The translations under genes were made by a program, and so were the position numbers. The notes under the pieces are model-generated. The model saw only the letters and a list, made by a program, of their open reading frames with translations, did not search any database and was not told the origin of the DNA. A stretch of 64,000 bases of DNA from JAAYAO01 sp051133435 (lineage in GTDB: Bacteria > Actinomycetota > Actinomycetes > Propionibacteriales > Propionibacteriaceae): the NCBI RefSeq assembly GCF_051133435.1, contig NZ_JBPGNY010000005.1:316459-380458 (forward strand), in the 5' to 3' direction. Below are positions 24,320-31,963 of this stretch, in pieces; the first letter of the stretch is position 1, and each line of letters opens with the position of its first letter.

Positions 24320-27300
24320 CCCATCCAGCCCTTCCCCGTCGCCGCGATCGAGTTCGGGACCGCACCCCCATCTGGCTGTCGCGGATCCTCTTCCTGGCCG
24401 GTCTGTTGTCGCTGATCGGCGCGTTGATCACCACCGGTTCGATCTACTTCTGGGTGACCCTGCCGTTCAACCTGCTGGCACTACCGATCGGCCCCGGCCT
24501 GTTCCCGGCGGCCCTGCTGATCGTGCTGGCCGGCCCGATCGGCAGGCGGTATCGCGCAGCCCACTCCATCCTGCTCGGTTTGATGCTGCTCACCACCCTG
24601 ACCTCGTTGCTGGCGGTGGTGATCATCGTGGGCAATTTCATCCCCGAACTCGAGCTCGATGCCGGGGATGTGTGGTTGGCGTGGGTCTCCGTGGTGACGA
24701 ATGTGGCCGCCACCGCCTACGTCTGGTGGGCCCGGCCGGCCTTCGTCGTCCGGATGCGAGCACGTCCGGTGCGCAACGCCCTGGGCATTCTGGTGAGCGG
24801 TTTGGTGGTGGCCTACCTGGTGGTCTTCGGGCTGCTGACCGCAGTCAGCGAACTTCCGGCGTGGCCGGCCCGGGCCCGCTGGTCGTTGATGGCAGTGCTG
24901 GGAATCAGCTCCGACACCTCCCCGTGGCCGGCGGCGGATTGGGTGCATGTCGTGGGCGGCTTGCTGGCCGGCTCTGCGGTGGTGGCGGCGTTCTACCTGC
25001 TGTGGCGGGCAGAGACCGAGGCGATCGGGATGAGTGCGGACGACGAACTGCGCGTCCGCGCCCTACTGCTCGAACACGGCGAGGACGATTCCCTGGGGTA
25101 TTTCGCCACCCGACGCGACAAGGCGGTGACCTTCTCACCCGATGGACGGGCTGCGGTCGCCCATCGGATGCACGGCGAGGTGGCGGTGGCCAGCGGAGAC
25201 CCGATCGGTGATCCGGACTCCTGGCCGGCCGCGATCGACGCCTTCCTGACCCATGCCCACGCTTCGGGACGCTACGCCACGGTGCTGTCGGCGAGCCGCA
25301 ACGGCGCCGAACTGTATGCCCGACGCGGGCTCACCGCACTGGCTCTGGGCGACGAGGCGGTACTGCACACCGACCGTTTCACCCTGGCCGGCCCGGCGAT
25401 GCGCGCGGTGCGCCACGCCGTGGGACGGGTGGAACGGGCCGGGTACACCGCCGAGATCAACCGCTTCGCCGCTCTCACCCCCGAGGCCCGGGAAGAGGCC
25501 GCCGACCTGGCCGATCTGTGGCGCGGCTCCGACACCGAGCGTGGCTTCTCGATGGCCCTGGGCCGGGTGCGCGACCCCGCCGACGGGCAGTGTCTGCTGG
25601 TGCTGGCCAAGGATGCCCAGGGCGAACCGCAGGGTCTGTTGTCCTTCGCCCCCTGGGGACGGCACGGTGCCTCGCTGGATCTGATGCGTCGCTCGCCGGC
25701 GGCCGACAACGGGATCACCGAGTTCATGGTCGCCTCGCTGATGAAGCACGCCGAGGAGCTGGGGATCCAGCGGATCTCGTTGAACTTCGCGGTCTTCCGG
25801 CATGTGTTCAGTGCCGCCGAGCAGGTCGGCGCCGGCCCGGTCACCCGGCTCAGCAATGCCCTGCTGAAGCTCGCGTCGCGGTTCTACCAGCTCGACAGCC
25901 TGTACCGGTCGAACGACAAGTACAGCCCGCAATGGTCTCCCCGGCTGCTGTGTTACGAACCCGGGCTGACCGCGGCCAGGGCCGCCTGGGCGATGGCGGT
26001 GGCCGAAGGATTCCTGCCCTCCCCGCGGCGCGGCAGTGAGGAGGTCGTTCGCGACGAGCACTTCCTGACCCAACTGCGGGCGTTGGAGGCCGCGCCACCG
26101 GTTCCGGCCCTGCCGACCCGCAAGCTGAATGACCAACAGCGGGTGCGCCGCCGCAAGGCCGCCGAAATGGACGCGGCCGGTCGGGCCCCCAATCCCCCGT
26201 CGGTGCCCCGCAGCCACAGCATCGCCGAAGCCCGAACCCTGTTGTCCGGGGCCGCCGAGGGCCGTCCCTCAGAGCTGCACACCGGTGAAGTGGTGTCGAT
26301 CACCGGCCGGGTGCGTGCCCTGCGCGACCTCGGCGGGGTCACCTTCGCGGTACTGGAGGAGGACGGGGAACGCCTCCAGGCCCTGGTGTCGGCCGAGACC
26401 ACCCCGGCCGATCAGCGCACCGACTTCCGCCGCTGGGTGGATCTGGGCGACATCGTCTCGGTCACCGGTGAACTGGGCACCAGCCGTTCCGGTGAACCCA
26501 GCCTGTGGTTGGCCTCCTGGCAGATGGCCGCGAAGTGCTTCAACCCGATGCCCGACCTGCACAGCCGGCTGGCCGAGAACGCCCGGGCCCGGAACCGGGT
26601 GCTGGACCTGATCACCTCCGACGATTCCCTCGACCACCTGCGCCGCCGCGGACTGGGCGTCCAGGCCCTGCGAGCAGCCCTGGTCGGTGAGGGATACCTC
26701 GAGGTGGAAACCCCGATGTTGCAGCAGATCCACGGTGGTGCCGCGGCCCGACCGTTCATCACCCACATCAACGCCTACGACATGGAGCTGTACCTGCGCA
26801 TCGCCCCCGAGCTGTACCTGAAGCGGCTCACGGTGGCCGGCATGGGCCGGATCTTCGAGGTCGGCCGCAACTTCCGCAACGAGGGTGCCGACGCCACCCA
26901 CAACCCGGAGTTCACCGCCTGCGAGGTGTACGCCCCCTACACCGACTATGTCGAGATGCGGGAACTCACCCGCCGGTTGATCCTGGCGATGGCGACCGCG
27001 GTGAACGGACGTCCGGTGGCGATCCGCCCCGACGGCAACGGTGGCGTGATCGAGGTGGATCTCACCCCCGAATGGCCGGTGGTGACCATCCACGAAGCGG
27101 TGTCGCGAGCCAGTGGCCACCAGTTGCATCCCGACTCGAGCCGCGACGAGGTGGCCACGGCCTGCCGGGCCCACGAGATCGACGTGCCGGCCGGGGCCAG
27201 TGCCGGTGAGTTGGTGATGGAGCTCTACGACGCCTTGGTCGAGAAGCAAACCACCTTCCCCACCTTCTACTGCGATTTCCCCCGCGAGGTATCCCCGCTG

Positions 27301-27615
27301 GCCCGCCCCCACCGCAGTGTCCCGGGGTTGACCGAGCAATGGGATCTGGTCGCCTTCGGTGCCGAACTGGGCTGTGCCTATTCGGAGCTGACCGATCCGC
27401 TCGACCAGCGCGACCGGCTCACCGCCCAGTCGCTGGCCGCCGCGGCCGGCGACCCCGAGGCGATGCAATTGGACGAGGATTTCCTGGCCTCCCTCGAGTA
27501 CGGCATGCCGCCGACCGGTGGCCTGGGCATCGGGGTCGACCGGATCATCATGTTGCTGTTGGGGCAGCCGATCCGGGCCACCCTGGCCTTCCCCTTCGTC
27601 CGGCCCCAGGGGTAA
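24316..27615 (+). CDS. lysX: LysX: lysyl-phosphatidylglycerol synthase fused to lysyl-tRNA synthetase
   Basis: A 1099-residue bifunctional envelope enzyme. Residues about 20-240 form 6-7 membrane helices. About 245-560 is the DUF2156/MprF catalytic domain (LGYFATRRDKAVTFSPDGRAAVAHRM, GDPIGDPDSWPAAIDAFL) that transfers lysine from Lys-tRNA to phosphatidylglycerol. About 640-745 is an OB anticodon-binding domain, and the rest is a class II synthetase core with motif 2 FRNEGADATHNPEFTACE and motif 3 GGLGIGVDRIIMLLLG. In mycobacteria LysX confers resistance to cationic antimicrobial peptides. It is coupled (ATGA) to the alpha/beta hydrolase. A separate housekeeping lysS is expected elsewhere. Confidence 0.97.
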   Translation: MTHPALPRRRDRVRDRTPIWLSRILFLAGLLSLIGALITTGSIYFWVTLPFNLLALPIGPGLFPAALLIVLAGPIGRRYRAAHSILLGLMLLTTLTSLLAVVIIVGNFIPELELDAGDVWLAWVSVVTNVAATAYVWWARPAFVVRMRARPVRNALGILVSGLVVAYLVVFGLLTAVSELPAWPARARWSLMAVLGISSDTSPWPAADWVHVVGGLLAGSAVVAAFYLLWRAETEAIGMSADDELRVRALLLEHGEDDSLGYFATRRDKAVTFSPDGRAAVAHRMHGEVAVASGDPIGDPDSWPAAIDAFLTHAHASGRYATVLSASRNGAELYARRGLTALALGDEAVLHTDRFTLAGPAMRAVRHAVGRVERAGYTAEINRFAALTPEAREEAADLADLWRGSDTERGFSMALGRVRDPADGQCLLVLAKDAQGEPQGLLSFAPWGRHGASLDLMRRSPAADNGITEFMVASLMKHAEELGIQRISLNFAVFRHVFSAAEQVGAGPVTRLSNALLKLASRFYQLDSLYRSNDKYSPQWSPRLLCYEPGLTAARAAWAMAVAEGFLPSPRRGSEEVVRDEHFLTQLRALEAAPPVPALPTRKLNDQQRVRRRKAAEMDAAGRAPNPPSVPRSHSIAEARTLLSGAAEGRPSELHTGEVVSITGRVRALRDLGGVTFAVLEEDGERLQALVSAETTPADQRTDFRRWVDLGDIVSVTGELGTSRSGEPSLWLASWQMAAKCFNPMPDLHSRLAENARARNRVLDLITSDDSLDHLRRRGLGVQALRAALVGEGYLEVETPMLQQIHGGAAARPFITHINAYDMELYLRIAPELYLKRLTVAGMGRIFEVGRNFRNEGADATHNPEFTACEVYAPYTDYVEMRELTRRLILAMATAVNGRPVAIRPDGNGGVIEVDLTPEWPVVTIHEAVSRASGHQLHPDSSRDEVATACRAHEIDVPAGASAGELVMELYDALVEKQTTFPTFYCDFPREVSPLARPHRSVPGLTEQWDLVAFGAELGCAYSELTDPLDQRDRLTAQSLAAAAGDPEAMQLDEDFLASLEYGMPPTGGLGIGVDRIIMLLLGQPIRATLAFPFVRPQG

Positions 27616-27625
27616 CCGCACCAGC

Positions 27626-27648
27626 TAGACTGTCAATGCTCAGTTGAC
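27626..27648 (+). promoter_or_regulatory. Candidate -10 element and dyad upstream of the CYTH/CHAD gene
   Basis: TAGACT (27626-27631) stands 34 bases before the GTG start. It is followed directly by GTCAA-N7-TTGAC (27632-27648), a short dyad that would lie at the transcription start and could be an operator or a small leader hairpin. Confidence 0.4.
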
Positions 27649-27665
27649 CCACGAGGAGATGCCCG

Positions 27666-29174
27666 GTGCACACCCACCTGGAGGTCGAACGCAAGTTCGC
27701 CGCCGAACCGGATGCCCTGTTGCCCGCTTTCGGTGACCTGGCAGTCGTTGATGCCACCCGGGAGTTCCACCTGGTGGCCACCTACTTCGACACCCCCGAC
27801 TATGCCCTGGCCCGGGCCGGGGTGACGCTGCGGCGCCGCACCGGTGGGTCGGACGCCGGCTGGCACGCCAAACTGCCCAAATCGGCCGACAACCGGGTGG
27901 AAGTTCATGCCGACCTCGACTCGGGACGCTCAGCGGTGCTGGTACCCGACCGGATGCGCGCGGAGTTGTCGGAGCTGGTCGGCCTGGCGCCGTTGGTGCC
28001 GATCGCCGAGCTGCGCACCCACCGGATCGAACGCGATCTGTGTGCCGGACGGGGCGGGCAGGTGCTCGGGGTGCTGTGCGATGACACGGTGTTGGCCCTG
28101 CGCAGCACCGGACGCACCGACTCGGTCGAACGGTGGCGCGAGATCGAACTCGAGCTGGCCGAGGGCAGCCCCGACTGGTTCGGCTCGGTCGGTGATGCGA
28201 TCGCCGCGACCACCGGCTTCTCGGTCGCCGCCGATGCCTCCAAACTGGCCCACGCGCTGGGGCCGCTGCCCGAGATCACCGAGCATTCCCCCGACACCTC
28301 TGCGCGCACCGTGCTGTTGGATCACCTGGCCGAACAGGTCGGGGTGATCCAGGGCCGGGCCGCCGATCTGGTGGTCGACGCCCCCGGGGCGGTGCACAAG
28401 ACCCGGGTCGCGACCCGCCGGCTGCGCAGTGCGCTGCGCACCTTCCGTGACCTGATGGACCGGTCGATCACCGACCCGCTGCGGATGGAGTTGAAGTGGT
28501 TCGCCACCGAACTCGGTGGCCCCCGCGACGCCGAGGTATTGAAGGCCCGGTTGCTGGCCGATCTGGAGCGGTTGCCCGACGACGCGGTGGACGGACCGGT
28601 GATCGAACGGATCACCACCGAACTGGACGCCACCCACGACCGCGCCCGGGAAACCCTGCTGGAGGCGATGGAGTCGCCGCGCTATGTGCTACTGCACCAA
28701 GCCCTGGTGCGGTTGCTGACCCATCCGCCGCTGCTGGACGAGGCCGACCGGCCCGCCGGGCAGGTACTGCGCGACCCGATCAACAAGGCCCGCAAACGGG
28801 TGCTGCGCTGGGACCGTTACGCCCATGAGCGCACCGGTGACGAGCATTGGGAGGCCCTGCACGAGACCCGCAAGAAGGCCAAGGCGATGCGTTATGCCTG
28901 CGAGGCGGTCAGCAGTGCCTTCCCCGAAGCCGGGCCCGCGGCCAAGGCCTGGGAGGCGGTCACCGAAACCTTCGGTGGCCTGCAGGACGGGGTGGTTGCC
29001 CGACAGCGGTTGCACGAACTGGCCGACATCGCCCGGGCCCACGGTGAGTCGACATTCAGCTATGGGGTGCTCTACGGCTGGGAGATCAACGAATCCGAGC
29101 ACGATCGGGAGGTCTCGGCCCGCGCCCTGACCAGGGCCAATGCCAAGGAACATCGCTCCTGGCTGCGCCGGTGA
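27666..29174 (+). CDS. CYTH and CHAD domain protein (polyphosphate-related)
   Basis: 502 residues. The N-terminal CYTH domain (about 1-200) begins HLEVERKFAAEP, giving the EXEXK-type motif (E-V-E-R-K), and continues with YFDTPDYALARAGVTLRRRTGG, which binds metal-triphosphate or polyphosphate. The C-terminal CHAD domain (about 215-500) shows VHKTRVATRRLRSALRTFRDLM and LHETRKKAKAMRYACEAVS, the conserved H and R/K positions that bind polyphosphate granules. Start GTG at 27666 has GAGGAG upstream. It overlaps the following kinase gene by 4 bp (GTGA). A role in polyphosphate or triphosphate metabolism is likely; the exact reaction is not known. Confidence 0.92.
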   Translation: MHTHLEVERKFAAEPDALLPAFGDLAVVDATREFHLVATYFDTPDYALARAGVTLRRRTGGSDAGWHAKLPKSADNRVEVHADLDSGRSAVLVPDRMRAELSELVGLAPLVPIAELRTHRIERDLCAGRGGQVLGVLCDDTVLALRSTGRTDSVERWREIELELAEGSPDWFGSVGDAIAATTGFSVAADASKLAHALGPLPEITEHSPDTSARTVLLDHLAEQVGVIQGRAADLVVDAPGAVHKTRVATRRLRSALRTFRDLMDRSITDPLRMELKWFATELGGPRDAEVLKARLLADLERLPDDAVDGPVIERITTELDATHDRARETLLEAMESPRYVLLHQALVRLLTHPPLLDEADRPAGQVLRDPINKARKRVLRWDRYAHERTGDEHWEALHETRKKAKAMRYACEAVSSAFPEAGPAAKAWEAVTETFGGLQDGVVARQRLHELADIARAHGESTFSYGVLYGWEINESEHDREVSARALTRANAKEHRSWLRR

Positions 29175-29710
29175 AACTGACCGCGCAGGTTCGCGACCTG
29201 ATCGAGAGCTCGCCGGCCCGATGCGGGCCGGTGCGGGTGATCGCGGTGGACGGCCCCAGCGGTGCCGGCAAGACCGTGTTGGCCGGCCTGATCGCCGAGG
29301 AGTACCGCTGCCCGGTGATCGAGGTGGAAGACCTGATTCCGGGTTGGGACGGTCTGGCCGAGGCCCCGAGGCTGCTCACCGAGCAGATTCTCGAGCCCCT
29401 CGGCCAAGGGCGCTCGGGTGCTTATCGGCGCTGGGATTGGTATGCCGACGACTGGGCCGAGATCGTCGAGGTGCCACCGGTGGAACTGTTGTTGATCGAG
29501 GGCTGCGGATCGTCGGTGCGCCCGGCCGGTGATTACGCCGCGGTGCGGCTCTGGTTGGATGCGCCGGCGGAGGTCAGGATGGCCCGTGGCCTGGCCCGCG
29601 ACGGGGAGACCTACCGTCCGTATTGGCAACGGTGGGCCGCCCAGGAAGCCGCCCTCTTCGGTGCCGATGGCACCGCCGAGCGGGCCGATCTGCGGATCGA
29701 CACGAGCTAG
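29171..29710 (+). CDS. P-loop (uridine-kinase-like) nucleotide kinase
   Basis: A 179-residue P-loop NTPase with Walker A GPSGAGKTVLAG (about 27-38) and a second acidic strand LLLIEGCGSSV; it resembles small uridine-kinase-like ATP-binding proteins. The segment WLDAPAEVRMARGLARDGE, followed by WQRWAAQEAALF, fits the LID/arginine region of such kinases. The substrate cannot be assigned. GTG 29171 overlaps the CYTH/CHAD stop (GTGA), so the kinase probably works with a phosphate-rich substrate pathway, though that is inference. The 3' end carries an 18-bp tandem duplication that includes the stop codon. Confidence 0.8.
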   Translation: MKLTAQVRDLIESSPARCGPVRVIAVDGPSGAGKTVLAGLIAEEYRCPVIEVEDLIPGWDGLAEAPRLLTEQILEPLGQGRSGAYRRWDWYADDWAEIVEVPPVELLLIEGCGSSVRPAGDYAAVRLWLDAPAEVRMARGLARDGETYRPYWQRWAAQEAALFGADGTAERADLRIDTS

Positions 29711-29727
29711 CGGATCGACAACGGCTA
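29692..29727 (+). repeat. 18-bp tandem duplication at the kinase stop codon
   Basis: Two imperfect copies of GCGGATCGACA followed by a 7-base tail ending in CTA occur back to back (29692-29709 and 29710-29727). The first contains the end of the kinase gene and its TAG; the second repeats the frame and supplies another TAG. Confidence 0.7.
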
Positions 29728-29738
29728 GCGGGGCGGCC

Positions 29739-30461
29739 TCAGCGACGGTAGTGGGCGACGAAGTTGGTCAGCACCCGCATCTGTTCCCCGCCCAGACCGG
29801 CGGCATGGGCCCGGGCGATGATGTCTTCCATTTCTTCGGGGTCGAAGTAGCCGTGATCGACGTAGATCCGCATCCGGTCGGCCAGCAGTGCGGCGTCGAG
29901 TTCGGGGTGGAACTGGGTGACGTAGACATCGCCGATCCGGTAGGCCTGCACCGGGTTGTCGCCGGTCACCAGCAGTTCGGCACCGTCGGGCATCACCGCG
30001 CAACCCTCCTTGTGGCCGGTGAAAGCCCGGAAGGTGGGCGGCACCCCGGCCAGCACCGGGTCCCGGCGGCCCGCCTCGGTGACCCGCACCTCGACCGCCG
30101 AGACCGGCTCGCCGAAGTCCTTCGACACCACCCCACCGAGTTGTTGGGTGATCAGCCCGACGCCGTAACAAATCCCGAGCATGCCCGTACCGGTGTCCAG
30201 GCAATCGCGCATCACCCGGCCCAGTTCGGTTTCCAGGCGCACCTGGTTGTCGCTCTTGTCCTCATCGCTGGCGTTGTACGGGCTGCCCCCGACGATCACC
30301 GCCGAATACGCGGTGACATCGAGGTCGGCCAGCGACTCCTCCCAGCCCCGAACCAGTACCAGTTCCTCGGGCGACAATCCTCCTGCGGTGCACACCGCGC
30401 CGTACTCGGCCGCCACCGCCGCGTCCCCGTCCCGGGCCGCCACCATCACGAAAGGTTTCAT
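29739..30461 (-). CDS. Class I glutamine amidotransferase-like protein
   Basis: A 240-residue stand-alone class I glutamine amidotransferase domain of the GuaA-like/GATase1 type. The nucleophile cysteine lies in MLGICYGVGLITQQLGG, and the His-Glu pair in TQFHPELD; before it comes AFTGHKEGCAVMPDGAELL. The ATG at 30461 lies 38 bp after the gltD stop, in the same direction, so the protein is probably made with glutamate synthase. It may deliver ammonia from glutamine to an unknown acceptor or hydrolyse gamma-glutamyl compounds. No synthetase partner is adjacent. Confidence 0.85.
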   Translation of the reverse strand: MKPFVMVAARDGDAAVAAEYGAVCTAGGLSPEELVLVRGWEESLADLDVTAYSAVIVGGSPYNASDEDKSDNQVRLETELGRVMRDCLDTGTGMLGICYGVGLITQQLGGVVSKDFGEPVSAVEVRVTEAGRRDPVLAGVPPTFRAFTGHKEGCAVMPDGAELLVTGDNPVQAYRIGDVYVTQFHPELDAALLADRMRIYVDHGYFDPEEMEDIIARAHAAGLGGEQMRVLTNFVAHYRR

Positions 30462-30499
30462 ATCACCGCATATCGTCCCACGAACCGCGACGACACCAC

Positions 30500-31963
30500 T
30501 CAGAGCATCAAACTGCGTTCGGTGGGGGCGATCGGACGGGGCAGGATCGTGTCGGCACCCGTCAGGTGGGCGTCCACCCCGGCCGCGGCGGCCCGGCCCT
30601 CGGCGATCGCCCAGACGATCAGCGACTGGCCCCGGCCGCAGTCCCCGGCGGCGAAGACCCCCGGCAGGTTGGTGGCGTAGTCGCGGTCGCGGGCGATGTT
30701 GCCGCGGGCGTCCAGATCCAGGCCGAGTTCGGCGGCAATGGTCGGTTCGGGCCCGACGAAACCCATCGCCAGCAACACCAGGTCGGCCGGAATCTCCCGT
30801 TCGGTGCCCGGTACCGGTTCGAAGGCGCCGTCGGTGAAGCGCACCTCGGTGAGTCGCAGCGAGGTGACCCGTCCGTCGGTGCCGCAGAACTCGGTGGTGG
30901 ACGAGGCGTAGACCCGCTCCCCGCCCTCCTCGTGGGCCGAGGCAACCCGGAAGATCATCGGGTAGGTCGGCCACGGCTGATGTGCCGGACGCCCGGGGCC
31001 GGGTTGGGGCATGATCTCCACCTGGGTGACCGACCGGGCGCCCTGACGCAGGGCCGTGCCCAGGCAATCGGCACCGGTGTCGCCGCCACCGATGATCACC
31101 ACATGTTTGCCGGCGGCGGTGATCTGGCCGGGCTGTGGTTCACCCAGGGCGGCCCGGTTGGCCTGCGGCAGGTACTCCATCGCCTGATGGATCCCGTCCA
31201 GTTCCCGGCCCGGGGCGGTCAGGTCGCGCGGCACCGTCGACCCGGTCGCCAACAGCACCGCGTCGTAGCGGGCACGCAGTTCGGTGGCGGTGATGTCGAC
31301 GCCGACCTCCACCCCGGTGCGGAAGATGGTGCCTTCTTCGGTGAGTTGGCGGATCCGCCGGTCCAGCACCGCCTTCTCCATCTTGAACTCGGGAATGCCG
31401 TAGCGCAGCAGCCCACCGGGGGCATCGGCACGTTCGTAGACCGCCACGGTGTGTCCGGCGCGGGTGAGTTGTTGGGCCGCGGCCAACCCGGCCGGCCCCG
31501 AGCCGACCACCGCGACGGTGTGGCCGGTGTGCCAGGGCGGGGGCACCGGTTGCACCCACTCCCGGTCGAAGGCGCGTTCGGCGATCGAGACCTCGACGTT
31601 CTTGATCGTCACCGGGTCGCCGCTGATCCCCACCACGCAGGCGGTTTCGCAGGGGGCGGGGCACAGTCGTCCGGTGACCTCGGGGAAGTTGTTGGTGGCG
31701 TGCAGGCGTTCGATCGCCTGCTCCCAGTCGCCGCGGTGGGCCAGGTCGTTCCATTCCGGAATCAGGTTGCCCAGTGGGCAGCCCGAGTGGCAGAAGGGAA
31801 TGCCGCAGTCCATGCACCGGGCGGCCTGGGTGCCGATGATCGGCAGCAGGGCCCGGGCCGGGTCGCCCGGGTACACCTCCTGCCAGTCGTCGAGTCGTTC
31901 GGTGACCGGACGCCGGTCGGCGACCTGGCGGTCGTACTTCATGAATCCACGCGGATCAGCCAT
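30500..31963 (-). CDS. gltD: Glutamate synthase small subunit GltD
   Basis: NADPH-dependent FAD/Fe-S beta subunit of glutamate synthase, 487 residues. It has N-terminal cysteine clusters CMDCGIPFC and CPAPCETAC for [4Fe-4S] centres, the FAD-binding GSGPAGLAAAQQLTRAGHTVAVYERAD and the NADPH-binding VIIGGGDTGADCLGTALRQG. The C-terminal GDCGRGQSLIVWAIAEGRAAA closes the FAD domain. Its ATG overlaps the gltB stop by 8 bp (ATGGCTGA), ensuring coupled synthesis. It passes electrons from NADPH to GltB. Confidence 0.97.
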   Translation of the reverse strand: MADPRGFMKYDRQVADRRPVTERLDDWQEVYPGDPARALLPIIGTQAARCMDCGIPFCHSGCPLGNLIPEWNDLAHRGDWEQAIERLHATNNFPEVTGRLCPAPCETACVVGISGDPVTIKNVEVSIAERAFDREWVQPVPPPWHTGHTVAVVGSGPAGLAAAQQLTRAGHTVAVYERADAPGGLLRYGIPEFKMEKAVLDRRIRQLTEEGTIFRTGVEVGVDITATELRARYDAVLLATGSTVPRDLTAPGRELDGIHQAMEYLPQANRAALGEPQPGQITAAGKHVVIIGGGDTGADCLGTALRQGARSVTQVEIMPQPGPGRPAHQPWPTYPMIFRVASAHEEGGERVYASSTTEFCGTDGRVTSLRLTEVRFTDGAFEPVPGTEREIPADLVLLAMGFVGPEPTIAAELGLDLDARGNIARDRDYATNLPGVFAAGDCGRGQSLIVWAIAEGRAAAAGVDAHLTGADTILPRPIAPTERSLML

